The notes under the pieces are model-generated. The model had not been told where the DNA came from and did not search any database. It was given only the letters and a program-made list of their open reading frames with translations. From positions 16,340,347 through 16,404,346 of the forward strand of contig NC_088649.1 of NCBI RefSeq assembly GCF_964019385.1: a stretch of DNA of 64,000 bases, in the 5' to 3' direction. Shown here piece by piece: positions 21,960 through 33,359 of this stretch (position 1 is its first letter; each line of letters begins with the position of its first letter). The DNA comes from Sycon ciliatum (lineage: Eukaryota; Porifera; Calcarea; Leucosolenida; Sycettidae). Both the position numbers and the translations under genes were made by a program.

Positions 21960-24875
21960 ATGTCAGTGAATTTGAACTTTCTCAGCACCAATGTGCGTTG
22001 CATATTCAACAAAATGGACGAGTTACTTACCTTTACCCGTTCGTGCTCTGAATCTCAGAACGAACTATCAGTCATTGCAGTCCAGGAAACCTGGGCTGAC
22101 ACATCAGACCCTGACAGTCTCTATGCAATCCCAGGCTACAAGCTGATCAGAGCTGACAGACAGGACTATGGTGGTGGTGTTGCCTTGTACATAGCGGAAC
22201 GTTTCAACACAAGGGTACTGACAATACCAATGACAGCAGCAGAATGCATATGGACGAGAATATCCACCTGTAACCTTTCCCTCGTTGTTGCAAACATTTA
22301 CCGACCACCCCGTAGCGATGCCACCCTCTTCTGTGCGGAACTGGAAAGAAGCATCAAAACCGCTAGAGCCGAAGGTGACGACCTCCTACTACTTGGAGAC
22401 TTCAATGCCAAGAACAGTGCGTGGCTCACCACAGACAGAACAGATCGCCTTGGGGACGACATACAAACTCTGCTACACACATACGGCCTCACACAACATG
22501 TCAGATTCCCTACTTACATCCACCGACAAACACCTCTCTCATGTCTAGACCTTGTTATCTCCTCACTCCACACCAATGATATTCATATCCAATCACTTCC
22601 ACCGTTTGGCGCATCTGATCACACTACTATCAGTGGCCACATCAATAATCAACTGCCCCCCATAATTAACAACTCCCCTCCACGATCCAGAAGCACCACA
22701 TTCTGGTCATGGACAGACAGCACTATCCACCTTCTTCGAGAAGCCCTTTCACGCACAAATCTCAACCACCATCCAAACCAACACGACCCATGCCCAGTTG
22801 ACACCTTCTGGCGATCCTGGCGCGACGATGTCATGAGCATCGCCCAAGAACACTGCCAAGTTACTCGCACTCACCCCCCTTGGGACAGGAAGAACGTGCC
22901 AGCACGACCATGGATATCAAAGGGCCTCTTGAAAGAGATCAAGGATAAGCACAGAAAACACAGAATATACCTTCACTCACGCTCGCCTGACGACTGGAAC
23001 ACGTTCACTGCCCAAAGAAACCGTGTCACCACCCTCCTGCGTCGTGCTAAATCGGATTTCGTAAACAACTCAACAGCCTCCTCTACTTCCCTACACCGCC
23101 TCATGAAGCACCTAACTACAGCTACAAAACAACGCATACCCGAACTCGTCAGCCAAGCAACTCCTGCAACGACACCAGCACAAAAAGCCGCTGCCCTCAA
23201 CGAATTCTTCATTTCACAGAGCAAGCTGTCCGTGGCCAATGCGGATGAGCAAACTCCAGCCATCAACACCACCCCTGACATCCTCAGTCCCCTTCAAGAA
23301 ATCTCGACTTCCCAAGCTGAGGTCGAAAAACTCCTCCGAGCAGTTGATACCAACAAAAGCCCCGGGTTTGACTCTATTCCAAACCGCCTCCTCAAAGAAG
23401 CGGCTAAGGAACTTGCACCGTCGTTATCGTCCCTCTTTAATCTATCGTTCCAAACCGGAGAAATCCCACAGGAGTGGAAAGATGCCACCATTACTCCAGT
23501 ACCCAAGCCGGGTGACCCAACCCAACCAACAAATTATAGACCCATCTCTCTCTTGAGCACTACATCAAAAATCCAAGAAAAAATTGCACATCAACTCCTC
23601 TACAAGCACATCACACCCCACCTGCCCAACCAGCAGTCCGGATTCCGCGAGAAAGACGGCACTGAGCAGCAGCTCGCCCGTCTCGTCCATACCCTCTCCA
23701 CTGCGAGAGACGACGGGAAACACGTCAATGCCTGCTTTTTCGATCTAAGCAAGGCCTTCGATCGTGTGTGGCATGCAGGCCTTCTAGCAAAACTCTCCCA
23801 CTATGGTGTCCAGGGCAACGCCCTGGAGTGGTTCCGACGGTACCTGTTGGGGCGTCGGCAAAGGGTCCAGGTGGATGGCGACCTATCGCCTTTCCTCGAG
23901 ATCCCTGCCGGCGTCCCTCAGGGATCTGTTCTTGGGCCGCTTCTATTCCTCGTCTACACCATAGACCTTCCACACGCATGTGAGAATCCCAGCACCACCT
24001 GTAGCCAGTTTGCAGATGACACCGCTCTGATTTCCATAGCGAGAACTCTTCAAGACTGTACCCGAAACCTACAACAGAGTGTCACAGCAGCTGGAGACTG
24101 GCTTCAAAGATGGCACCTGCTGGTTAACACAAAGAAAACAGTCATCCTCCCGTTCTACCACAATAACCGCCCCCCTGAACAGCTACCCCAGATCACCCTC
24201 AGGAATAGTCCGCTTACCGTAGCACAAAAACACAAACACCTCGGAATAATCTTTCAGCATGACCTCCGTTGGACGGAGCATGTTGAATACATAGTCAAAA
24301 AATCACTCAAGTCTTTCAATATTCTTTTTAGACTAAGGTCTACACTCACCAGTGATTCTTTATCTCACATCTATCAGACATACATACTACCTATATTCTC
24401 ATATGCGAGCACTGCTCTCACACCGTTGTCCCACACTTCCCTTGACAGGCTAGAACGACTCCAGCGGAAAGCCGCCAGAATATGTCTCCACCTTCCCCTT
24501 TACACACACTTAGAACACTCCCACCTTTTGCATCGCATCAAATGGCCAACATTATTTTCACGCTTTAAAGTTAAACATATACTCTTCGCGCATTCTCTGC
24601 GCCACAATTATGCCCCACCACATATACTCTCGCTGCATACTGCTAGCAACGTGCAACCTTCGTATAATTTACGTCGCTCTCGTACTTGGCACTTGCCAAC
24701 TCCGCGGACTGACCGCTGTCTCCATTCTCCCCTGTACAAGGCCCTTCATTACTTTAATTGCCTGCCCACCCAGCTTCGCGAAATCCCTTCTCGTACTCCC
24801 TTCAAATCCGAGATATCCCTGCTGTTGCACAACTCTGTATGCTCGTGTAGCGACCACCCCTGCCCGTACACTTAA
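21960..24875 (+). CDS. LINE ORF2: AP-endonuclease plus reverse transcriptase
   Basis: 971 codons, uninterrupted. The N-terminal endonuclease/exonuclease/phosphatase-type domain shows QETW (about 42), GGGVALYI, ANIYRPP, LLLGDFNAKNSAW (about 146) and GASDHTT (about 218). The reverse transcriptase follows with NYRPISLLST, QSGFREKDGT, LSKAFDRVWHAGLL, IPAGVPQGSVLGPLLF and FADDTALIS (catalytic Asp pair near residue 685), then HLGIIFQHDLRW. The C-terminal part carries RRSRTWHLPTPRTDRC, typical of LINE ends. It nicks target DNA and primes cDNA synthesis from the element RNA. Length and motifs fit the CR1/L2/Jockey group; clade placement needs a tree. Confidence 0.93.
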   Translation: MSVNLNFLSTNVRCIFNKMDELLTFTRSCSESQNELSVIAVQETWADTSDPDSLYAIPGYKLIRADRQDYGGGVALYIAERFNTRVLTIPMTAAECIWTRISTCNLSLVVANIYRPPRSDATLFCAELERSIKTARAEGDDLLLLGDFNAKNSAWLTTDRTDRLGDDIQTLLHTYGLTQHVRFPTYIHRQTPLSCLDLVISSLHTNDIHIQSLPPFGASDHTTISGHINNQLPPIINNSPPRSRSTTFWSWTDSTIHLLREALSRTNLNHHPNQHDPCPVDTFWRSWRDDVMSIAQEHCQVTRTHPPWDRKNVPARPWISKGLLKEIKDKHRKHRIYLHSRSPDDWNTFTAQRNRVTTLLRRAKSDFVNNSTASSTSLHRLMKHLTTATKQRIPELVSQATPATTPAQKAAALNEFFISQSKLSVANADEQTPAINTTPDILSPLQEISTSQAEVEKLLRAVDTNKSPGFDSIPNRLLKEAAKELAPSLSSLFNLSFQTGEIPQEWKDATITPVPKPGDPTQPTNYRPISLLSTTSKIQEKIAHQLLYKHITPHLPNQQSGFREKDGTEQQLARLVHTLSTARDDGKHVNACFFDLSKAFDRVWHAGLLAKLSHYGVQGNALEWFRRYLLGRRQRVQVDGDLSPFLEIPAGVPQGSVLGPLLFLVYTIDLPHACENPSTTCSQFADDTALISIARTLQDCTRNLQQSVTAAGDWLQRWHLLVNTKKTVILPFYHNNRPPEQLPQITLRNSPLTVAQKHKHLGIIFQHDLRWTEHVEYIVKKSLKSFNILFRLRSTLTSDSLSHIYQTYILPIFSYASTALTPLSHTSLDRLERLQRKAARICLHLPLYTHLEHSHLLHRIKWPTLFSRFKVKHILFAHSLRHNYAPPHILSLHTASNVQPSYNLRRSRTWHLPTPRTDRCLHSPLYKALHYFNCLPTQLREIPSRTPFKSEISLLLHNSVCSCSDHPCPYT

Positions 24876-25047
24876 GTACGCAACTCTGTATGCTCGTGTG
24901 GCGACCACCCCTGCCCGTACACTTAAGTAGTCATTAACCCCTAGGCCCTGCCCACCCAATTCTTCCTCACTCTTTCTCCTTTCTTACACTATTATCTCTT
25001 ATTGGCCACTGGCTATCGTGAGAATAAAGATTTGAAACAACAACAAC

Positions 25048-25254
25048 CGACCTGCTTTCAAACAAGAAATCTGCTCACTGCTGATTAACTCAATCTGCTC
25101 CTGCAGCGCTCACCCTCTCCCATACTTGTAAAGTTCAAAGTGATGTAAATCACTTTCCAACTGTTTAACCCACAATCTCACCCTCTCATAAATTTATCTC
25201 TTATTGGCGATGGTGCCATCGTGAGATTAAAGAATTCAAACAACAACAACAACA
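25048..25254 (+). mobile_element. 195-bp 3' end of a second LINE subfamily (C1) plus (CAA)n
   Basis: Nearly identical to 32006-32197, the 3' end of the fragment at 30826. It follows directly on the CAA tail of copy B and ends in its own short (CAA) tract (25240-25254). It is a severely 5'-truncated insertion. Confidence 0.85.
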
Positions 25255-25346
25255 GTAGTGTGTGAGTAGGAGCAGGAAGCAGATTTTGGTGCTCCAAGTT
25301 TTTCCCTAGATTTCTGCGGATTGAGGCTTACCAGACCCCAACCATG
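25255..25346 (+). mobile_element. LINE 5' UTR fragment (C2)
   Basis: Matches the 5' UTR of copy B (20466-20560) up to the ORF1 ATG, apart from a 10-base gap, then diverges. It again starts next to CAA repeats. Confidence 0.8.
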
Positions 25347-27151
25347 CCGCAGGGGCGTCACACACGGTACGACCACTACGACCATGGTCGTACCACTTTT
25401 CGTCCAGGATGGTCCACCCAATTCATCCGAAAAAGCAATAAAAAAATTCAAGGACCTTCGGACTTGTACAAAACATCGCAACTGTTACTTTCATTGCAAG
25501 GAGCATACAGACTTGATGCCTAGCACTAGCAGCTAGCTATTTCCCAAGACTCCAACCGCTATCCATTACGATAGGCGGTTGGAGACAACCAGACAATGGA
25601 TTCCTCACGGACGCATTCACTGCAAACTTGACGGAAACAGAGCTGAGCTGGCGGCAATCACTGGGTCCAGAACTAAAATTTTCCAAGATATACCATGTTA
25701 CAATGGCGATCAGCACGTCAAGAGACACTACATGTATGTAACTTGTCAGCTACAACGTAATAATTATATTCTTTCCACAACGACACCTACCTAGTACCTC
25801 TGGCTCCTGACGATCTACTGCAAGCGGATTCGAAAATGCATTACACCCGCGAACGCAGCGCTTGTCAACGGAAAAGGGAAGCGCTTCATTCTCCGAAGCT
25901 GAAAAGTGTTTGGACTGCTGCTCCACGGCGGCAGAATATTCTGCAGCTGTTTACCGACACGACCCGCTTCACCTATATTATAACGATTTACGATCGTTTC
26001 GTTCCCCGAGTTTTCTGGTAGCAGCAACAAGAATTTCGTCCACGACGACAGGACGAAAGTCTCTCGCAAACTAAAGTCCTGTTGCCACGAAGACAGAGAA
26101 GATTCCGCAAGCGCTTTCTTCTGCTTCCATTGTTGTAGCTCTCCGGTCCACTGGCAGATCTTTCAATCCCACCGAACAAAAACAAAGGATCTTCTTTTCT
26201 CTCTAAAAACAACTAAAATAATTACTTCGCGACTGTCCAGCCCGGACGTGTACATAGTGTACGCGACGCGGCAGACTTTTGCAGGACACGACATACATGT
26301 ACGTTTTTGCATAGCCGCTGGCGCTAGAACGGGCAGCACGCTTGTACTTCGGATTTTGCGATTTTTTCGAGGGCAATGGCCCTGAATCATTGAATGGGTT
26401 CCATTTGCCTTGCTTGGCTACCTACGATGTACAGAAAATACCAAAAATCCATGAGAAGTATGTTTTTGGAGCTGGAGTGGGGTTGTCGAATAAGTGCTAG
26501 GGGAACCCTCCTTTGCGGCTGTAGAGTGCTAAAACCTGGCCTGTTAGCCGAAAAATCCTTATTTTTTTCCCGGACCCCCCGCGCGAGCCCTGACTTCGTC
26601 TTGACAAATCCATGGCAAAGAGGCCCAACGGCCGATCCAAAGACACCCAGGCTTTCGATAATAATGTCGGCTGGACCCAGATGGGCACAACATGGATTTG
26701 GATTTCCAGGGAATCAGGCACCAGTTGAGTGACGTGCACTTCCACTGACATGAGATGGAAACCGTTTCGGCAAAGTCGTGTCAGAGTGTCTCGGGAATGA
26801 AACGTGGCCTTGCAGCTCAAGTTACTGTAGACAGCTGCACGGATATCAGGTCGGGGTAGCCATGTTCAATCAGGGCCTCAGCAACTTCGAGGGTTTTCGT
26901 GTGCAGTGGAACGTGGAAAGTCCCCGTGTTCCTCTTTATAACTTTCGGAGAGACCGAATTCCAACTGCGATTTTCACCGGACGTGGGCATTTTGGAACGC
27001 TCTAACTATCTACTACCTAATTTTAAACTATCCAGTCCCTACCCTGCTCCAGACCGGCCTGCTGCCGGCTGGCTCCTACAAAACCTGCGAAAAACTACGG
27101 AGCTCGAAAAAAGCAAACTGCCCTGTCAGCTTCAGTACGTGGTAGTTACCA
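25347..27151. other. Unannotated stretch
   Basis: Short frames only. Small inverted repeats occur at 25549-25582 (TCCAACCGC/GCGGTTGGA) and 25374-25393 (ACGACCATGGTCGT palindrome). I recognise no gene or transposon. Confidence 0.3.
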
Positions 27152-27939
27152 CGAAGAAAACACTCCTCCTCCCGTCCACCACAATAACCGTCATCCCACA
27201 TCACCCTCAGGAATAGTTGGCTTACCGGAGCACAAAAACACAAACCCCTCAGAATAATCTTTCAGCATGACCTCCATTGGTCGGAGCATGTTGAATACAT
27301 AGTCTAAGGTCTACACTCACCAGTGATTCTTTATCTCACATCTATCAGACATACATACTACCTATATTCTCACATGCGAGCAATGCTCCCACACCGTTGT
27401 CACACACTTCCCTTGACAGACTAGAACAACTCCAGCGGAAATTCGCCAGAATATGTCCCCACCTTTCCATTTACACACACTTGGAACACTCCCACCTTTT
27501 GCATCGCATCAAATGGCCAACATTATGTTCACGCTTTAAAGTTAAACATATACTCCTCGCACATTCTCTGCGCCACAAGTATGCCCAATCACATAATTAT
27601 ACTCTCGCTGCATACTGCTAGCAGCGTACAATATTCGTATAATTTACGTCGCTCTCGTGCTTGGCACTTGCCAACACCGTGGCCTGCTTGCTGTCTCCAT
27701 TCTCCCCTGAACAAAGCCCTTCATTACTTTTTAAAATTGCTTGCCCACCCAGCTTTACGAAATCTCTTCTCGTACTCTCTTCAAATCCCAGATGTCCCTG
27801 CTGTTGCACAACTCTGTGTGCTCCTGTAGCGACCACCTCTGCCCGTAAACTAAAGTAGTCATTAATCCCTAGGCCGTGCCCACCCAATTCTTCCTCACTC
27901 TTTCTCCTCTCTCACACTATTATTTCTTTTTGGCCACTG
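27152..27939 (+). pseudogene. LINE fragment E (same family as copy B)
   Basis: Corresponds to copy B from the region after FADD to the 3' UTR, with deletions and frameshifts. Recognisable pieces include FQHDL and a LINE C-terminal block at 27397-27860. It lacks the final AATAAAG end. Confidence 0.85.
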
Positions 27940-29202
27940 ACTTATTGGCCACCGGTAAGCCCTGGAATGTATGATGTGGTATAAAAGGGTTACTTACTTG
28001 AAGCAATATAATTCTTTACACCACCTGAATTTAAGATGTTGCCATTTGAAAAATCCGTAGGAAACTTGAGAGCGCACAAGCGAAGGTTGTGTGAAACTCC
28101 GTTGTTAAGAAGACTGTGCATGCAAAGCACACAAAATAAAATGAAAAGTGCGATATAGCCGTCTGCGATCTTGACAGACAGACACGCACTACCGTTGACG
28201 GCATTACTCTTGACAAACTACCGCCTGCACTCAATAGACGCCCTTAACAAACAACGGTAACACTATTTTTTACGGTACTCGTACCTTGATCACCCAAATA
28301 GCAGTGAAGCTGCAGCGTAAAAACGTTATGGGGGATGATTTATCGTTGTGACCAAAGGTACGTGTTTTGGCCAAATATTGCATAGTCCGTACGAATTTCA
28401 CCTTGTATTGCGTATATGATGACATTAATGGTTGTACCGCGCGAAGTAAAAGCTATTCTCGTGGCTACAGCGTACTAAAAACAGTGTGCATCTTGCTAAA
28501 AGGTCGAGCCCAAATCACGGTATTTTCCCCCTTACGATAATACCGTTACAACATAACCTTGTTAACTGGTTTGAGGGAACATAACCTTGTTTGCTAAGGG
28601 TGTCTAATAAGTCTATACTTCCACACATTTACGACAAAGTCAATTCTACGGTTCCTTTGCGACCCGTCGTATCCACATGCGGCTCGTCGACAAGCAATAT
28701 CTCCCTGCTGTTGGAGAGGAATGTCTCCAAGAGTCGAGAACCCTTGGTAGTCTTCCGTCCGACTGTGTTGTTGCTTACTGCTGTATTGTTGCATGTGAGA
28801 ACATTGCACGACACTGCACCAGTATTATAGTAATGTAGAGAAACAGAACATAGAAAGGTACCACATAAAATCTTCGATCACTTTGTGCATAAATTTCTCC
28901 AAATTGGGCGTCTGTTATCCAATCGTTAAGAAACTATATGAGAGTAATTGTGGAGCGGACCTGAGCAATATTCCGAAAACTATTCTCAAAAAGCTCCAGC
29001 CAAATTTGAAATATTTCAAAAAACCTACGCGTCTATAGTTTTGAAATGGAGTTGATTACCCCATCTTTCCACTTCCCGATATTGTTTTGGAAAACACGAA
29101 AAATCGAAAAATAAGTAGAGGGCGGCAATTTTTCACAGGAGGGGGGGGCGCAAACAGCGGAGGGGGCACTGTGCCCCCTTACCCCCTTTGGCTAGAACCC
29201 TG
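27940..29202. other. Unannotated, with possible hAT-type end
   Basis: No gene recognised. The minus strand from 29202 reads CAGGGTTCTAGCC followed by a CCCCCTTA/GGGGGCAC-rich sequence, which resembles a hAT-type terminus; the partner end was not found. Confidence 0.25.
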
Positions 29203-29345
29203 CCAAAGTATGTATGTGTGAAAGTCGATCTCTCAGATTTCGCTCAAAATTTACAGGCACGTTCCCTTTGGGGGTTTAAATTGACTGTGCAATCCTGCGA
29301 AAAAGTTTCAGAGGAGAATAATTCTCAATTCATTCAGTCATATAC
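29203..29345 (+). repeat. Fragment of the repeat family at 51.3-53.6 kb
   Basis: Shares the frame CVKVDLSDFAQNLQ ... SLWG with 51346-51430 and with its inverted copy at 53.5 kb. Confidence 0.65.
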
Positions 29346-29530
29346 CTCTGTAAGAAACACAAACCACACGTTTCCATCTTTCTCCTTGATCTTGCACAGA
29401 TCATTCCTATTGCAAAGGTTTTGTTGTACTGAAGTACTCCCAATTTAACGTTCCTGTAACCTAAGGGAAGCTAAAAGGGAAAACCCCCCAATGCATTTCA
29501 TGTTTCTCTGCAAGGATCGCTACAATGGTA

Positions 29531-30324
29531 TTATATAAAGCACTGTTGAAATGGTGAAATTCTATGGACGACAAAGGGATTGTCATTTTTGCACGCAGTC
29601 TCTTGGTTCATCCTTTCCGGGTCAGTTCCTCTGTCCAGGGTCGAAAAGCATGAGCTGACAGGTACTCGGCCACATCCAAAATATCTATAGGCAGCTGAGC
29701 TGGGTGTCCGAAATACCTCCTGGTTGGACCACCACTGGAGAACTGCCAGCGAAAACACTGTCCATATCTGTAGATGGCCGAAGAAGTTTGCACTCCACGT
29801 CCTCTCCATCACACTCCACCTGTACTTTCAGATATACAGTATACACTGCTGCACACAGTCTTCCTCAACATACTCAACGTCGCACTCATATTCCCCACAC
29901 AAAAGCCCATCTGCACACGTTTTTCTCCGCTCGCCAGAGAGTACTGCTTTCGCTGCCTACTGCTCGTGCTAGCGATGTTCCACATAAGGTTACTCAAATT
30001 ATTGACTTGAGCAAGTTGAGGGAGCAGCAAAGTTCATTGATGTTTTTGCACTTGCAATCAATACTGGCATTGTCCCGGATATGTGCAGCGATGTCCATTC
30101 TGGTCAATTCATCGGCCGACTCACCTCCCAAGTCAGTGTCGATGCCAATCGCTTGCCAGGTTGTCATCAGAGTAGAATTCCTCGTCACTGCAGATCGCGG
30201 GACTACCAGCATCAATTCTTTTACGCTCGATGAAAGTGTTGCCCTCAAATGAATCGTCGCTGTAGCCATCATCGTCTTCCTTCTGTTTCCGACCCAAATC
30301 CTCAAAATAATTCATCCTGCGCAT
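29531..30324 (-). other. Possible minus-strand coding region of unknown type
   Basis: From an ATG at 30324 the minus strand reads an acidic N-terminus (MRRMNYFEDLGRKQKEDDDG), and further frames follow at 30305-29994 (GIDTDLGGESADELTRMD) and 29812-29531. A GTGAGT donor-like site lies near 30128. The pieces are in different frames, so if real the gene is spliced or broken. No family recognised. Confidence 0.2.
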
Positions 30325-30825
30325 GGAGTGCGAGATTGTCGTCTTCTTCCGCTCCGCAGTACAGTACTACCACTAGGCTCTTCCGTCGATACATCGATGA
30401 CGATCAGTTTTAGGCGACTCAGCACAACATGGAATACAAACTCAAACAAATAAACTTACTTGCAACAAAGAAAATGCATCCGGAACAGTCCAGTCGACCG
30501 AGGAGAACAACAACAGCCACTCCCGTTGCACTGCACTTCGTATTCTTTGCTGCGGAATTCAAATCGCGATTTTCTCGACTTTTTCCAAAAAAGCTGTGGT
30601 CATGTTTTAGCGCACTCTGGCTCATGTATCCCCCCCCCCCCCCCCTTCGCTATGATATTATTGGGCAACGATCCCATTTGACTTTGCGAAGTAAAATAAA
30701 GAATACACACTTACATACATACATACATTCTCTCTTTCACTTCAGTTCAGTCAGGGCAGTCGATGCTCGGGTCTCAGCTCTTAGTCTTGGTTTTTCTTTG
30801 AGCTCGGATTTCTATACTACTCACA
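30325..30825. other. Non-coding, with poly-C tract
   Basis: Contains a C-rich homopolymer at about 30631-30648 and a short CATA repeat at about 30713-30727. Nothing else recognised. Confidence 0.35.
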
Positions 30826-32197
30826 ACAGGCTTTGACAACATCCAAACTCGGCTCCTGAAAGAAACTGCAAAGGAAGTCTCCCCATCTCTCACTAGTCTC
30901 TACAATCTGTCCTTCAGAACCGGAGAAATACCACAGGATTGGAAAGACGCAACTATTACACCCATTCCCAAGTCGGGCAACCCCTCCCATCTTACCAACT
31001 ACCGACCCATCTCCCTGCTCAGTATAATATCAAAACACAAGAAAAAATAGTCCACTCTCGTCTGTACAATCACATAGCACCGCACTTAGGCACAACATCC
31101 GCCTTCATACCAATACCAGCGGGAGTGCCCCAGGGCTCGGTCCTGGACCACTTCTGTTCCTGGAGTACACCATTGACCTGCCCACTGCCTGTGAAAATAC
31201 TACAACCTTGTGTAGCCAGTTCGCAGACGACACCGCACATATTGCCATTGCAGGCAGCTACATTGAGTGTGAGGCTGCGCTACAAAGAAGCGTCGATGCT
31301 GCAGCAGAATGGCTAGAGCGCTGGCACCTGCTAGTCAATAAAACGAAAACCGTCATCCTCACGTTCTACCATGCTAACCGACCCCCACCACGACTACCCG
31401 AAATAAAACTGGGCCAAACCCTACTAGAAACAGTAACACAACATCGGCACCTCGGCATCATCTTTCAGCACGACCTAAGATGGTCAGCCCACCTTGACTT
31501 TGTGCTGAAGAAAGCCGTAAAATCTTATAATATTCTCTTTAGGCTCAAATCAACTCTACACACTAAATCACTCTCTCTCTCATTTACAAAACGTATATCC
31601 TGCCTATAATTGAATATGCGTGCATTGCTGTCACCCCGCTCTCAATCTCAGCCCTTGACCGTCTTGAGCGAATCCAGCGCAAGGCGGCCAGAATCTGCCT
31701 CCGTCTCCCCCTCCACACTCCTCTGTATCATTCAACACTGCTCAATCGGCTCAAATGGCCGACAATGTTCTCTCGCCGTAAAGTGAAGCTCACCCTTCTT
31801 GCTCACTCCATAAAATACCAATATGCCCCACAACACATACGCTTGCTCAACACCCCAGCTCAAGTTACGGCCCAGTACAGCCTTCGACACGCACGCACTT
31901 GGCACCTCCCACCCTCCAGAACCGATCGCTGTAAAGACTCCCCACTGTACAAGTCCCTAGAATACTACAATGCCCTCCCTGCTAGCATTCGTGACGTCTC
32001 CTCCCGACCTGCTTTCAAACAAGAAATCTGCTCACTGCTGATTAACTCAATCTGCTCCTGCAGCGCTCACCCTCTCCCATACTTGTAAAGTTCAAAGTGA
32101 TGGAAATCACTTTCCAACTGTTTAACCCACAATCTCACCTTCTCATAAATTTATCTCTTATTGGCGATGGTGCCATCGTGAGAATAAAGAATTCAAA
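30826..32197 (+). pseudogene. LINE fragment D (second subfamily), 5'-truncated
   Basis: A diverged relative of copy B. It begins inside the RT (GFDNIQTRLL region), shows FRTGEIPQDWKDATITP and NYRPISLLS in pieces, an internal deletion near 31095-31110, IPAGVPQGSVL, then a clear CSQFADDTAHIAIA at about 31210 and HRHLGIIFQHDLRW. Later parts are in other frames up to the C-terminal ARTWHLPPSRTDRC. It ends with GAGAATAAAGAATTCAAA without a CAA tract. Confidence 0.9.
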
Positions 32198-32500
32198 CGT
32201 GAAGCTAACAATCCTTATCTGTTGATCGTGTGGGGTTCAACTTGGACCAAGCCAGCTATATTGGTTGGCCCCTGGTTTGTGCTGGGCTCATCGTGAGGCC
32301 ACACGTCTGTTTGGTTGCCGCTCGTAGTGATTTCTGGGTCCGGTTTACTGAGCGTGGGGATGCGACAGAGCTATTACTGCAGAAAGTATGAACGAGTTAT
32401 GAAGCAGCTATCCACGAATGTAGCAAGATAATAAGCGATAATAAGTGGTCAGTACGTGCAATGATAGGGCACAAAACTGACAGGCTACTGAGACCTTCAG
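32198..32500. other. Unannotated
   Basis: Nothing recognised. Confidence 0.3.
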
Positions 32501-32857
32501 CGACCTAAGACTTAGCTATAACACATTTCCAGCACGCAAACCAACAGCCTTCCAACTTGGAAGGTTCAAGGTTGGGTAGAACCAAAGAATGGAAGGTGGG
32601 CGCAGCAGAAATGAGCACTAGCTTGGTCCCACGGCAACAAAGAATGCCGACTGTTACAGCACGATGACGAGACCAGTTAATAACATGACAACTACATGAC
32701 AATAACATGACAACTACAATTATTCCCGTAGCTATGCAAAGCAACATACCACGCAACTTGGGTGGGTCAGCAATATCAGAGATAAAAACAGAACTCGATG
32801 TCCGTGTTTTCTTCTAGTTTTCAAATCATACTGGCTCATTATCCGAGTTCAATTTTC

Positions 32858-32906
32858 CACACCTGGTGAGCCGTCACAAACAGTACGGCGAAACGTACGT
32901 CGAGTG
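32858..32906 (+). ncRNA. Hammerhead ribozyme motif 1 of PLE-1 (one core change)
   Basis: Stem I CACAC/GAGUG (one mismatch), core CUGGUGA (expected CUGAUGA), stem II GCCGU/ACGGC with a 10-base loop, GAAA, minimal stem III ACG-UA-CGU and C at the cleavage position (32901). The A-to-G core change probably reduces or abolishes cleavage. Confidence 0.65.
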
Positions 32907-32955
32907 AAACTACTTGTTATGGTAGTCGGGCGTTGAGTTTTCATTTGGCAACATT

Positions 32956-33234
32956 ATGTATAAACAAATAGATGGTGTTGCCATGGGCTCGCCGCTTGGT
33001 CCTGTATTGGCTAATATATTTGTAGGATTCTGTGAAGCGTCCATTAGTCCACCATTGTGGCCCTCTATGTACTGTCGTTTTGTAGACGATGTGTACTGTC
33101 ACGATGAGGATGAGGATGTCTGTGGAACTTTTCTATTGACTCTGAATAGCCTCCACCCCGGCGTTGAGATTCACGTCGAAAGCAGAACAAAACGGCAGCT
33201 TATCCTTCTTGGATGTACAAATATCACGGAATAA
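32956..33234 (+). pseudogene. Penelope-type reverse transcriptase fragment
   Basis: Reads YKQIDGVAMGSPLGPVLANI followed by CRFVDDVY, the RT palm motifs of Penelope-like elements. It is closely parallel to residues about 110-150 of the frame at 44246. Only 92 codons remain, ending at an in-frame stop soon after the SLHPGVEIHVES segment. Confidence 0.88.
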
Positions 33235-33359
33235 AGCGGTCTAACTACAATTCGAAGCAGCAAAGCAGCACACCACCCAACTTGTGTCGGTCATAAATAT
33301 CAAAGATAAGTAAAAGTTGGAAGGCTGTCGGTTAGCGCTACGGAGATGTGTTGAAGCTA

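Larger units (their letters stand above)
20463..25047 (+). mobile_element. Full-length Jockey-superfamily LINE (copy B)
   Basis: A 4.6-kb unit made of a 95-bp 5' UTR, ORF1, a 94-bp spacer (A-rich), ORF2, a short 3' UTR and a GAATAAAGATTTGAAACAAC end leading into CAA repeats. Both ORFs are intact, so the copy may be young. The 3' end on simple repeats rather than poly-A recalls I/Jockey-type elements. Confidence 0.92.

Noticed and set aside
21377-22012. 211-codon minus-strand frame opposite LINE ORF1
   Set aside because: Antisense of the low-complexity ORF1 C-terminus; no motifs.
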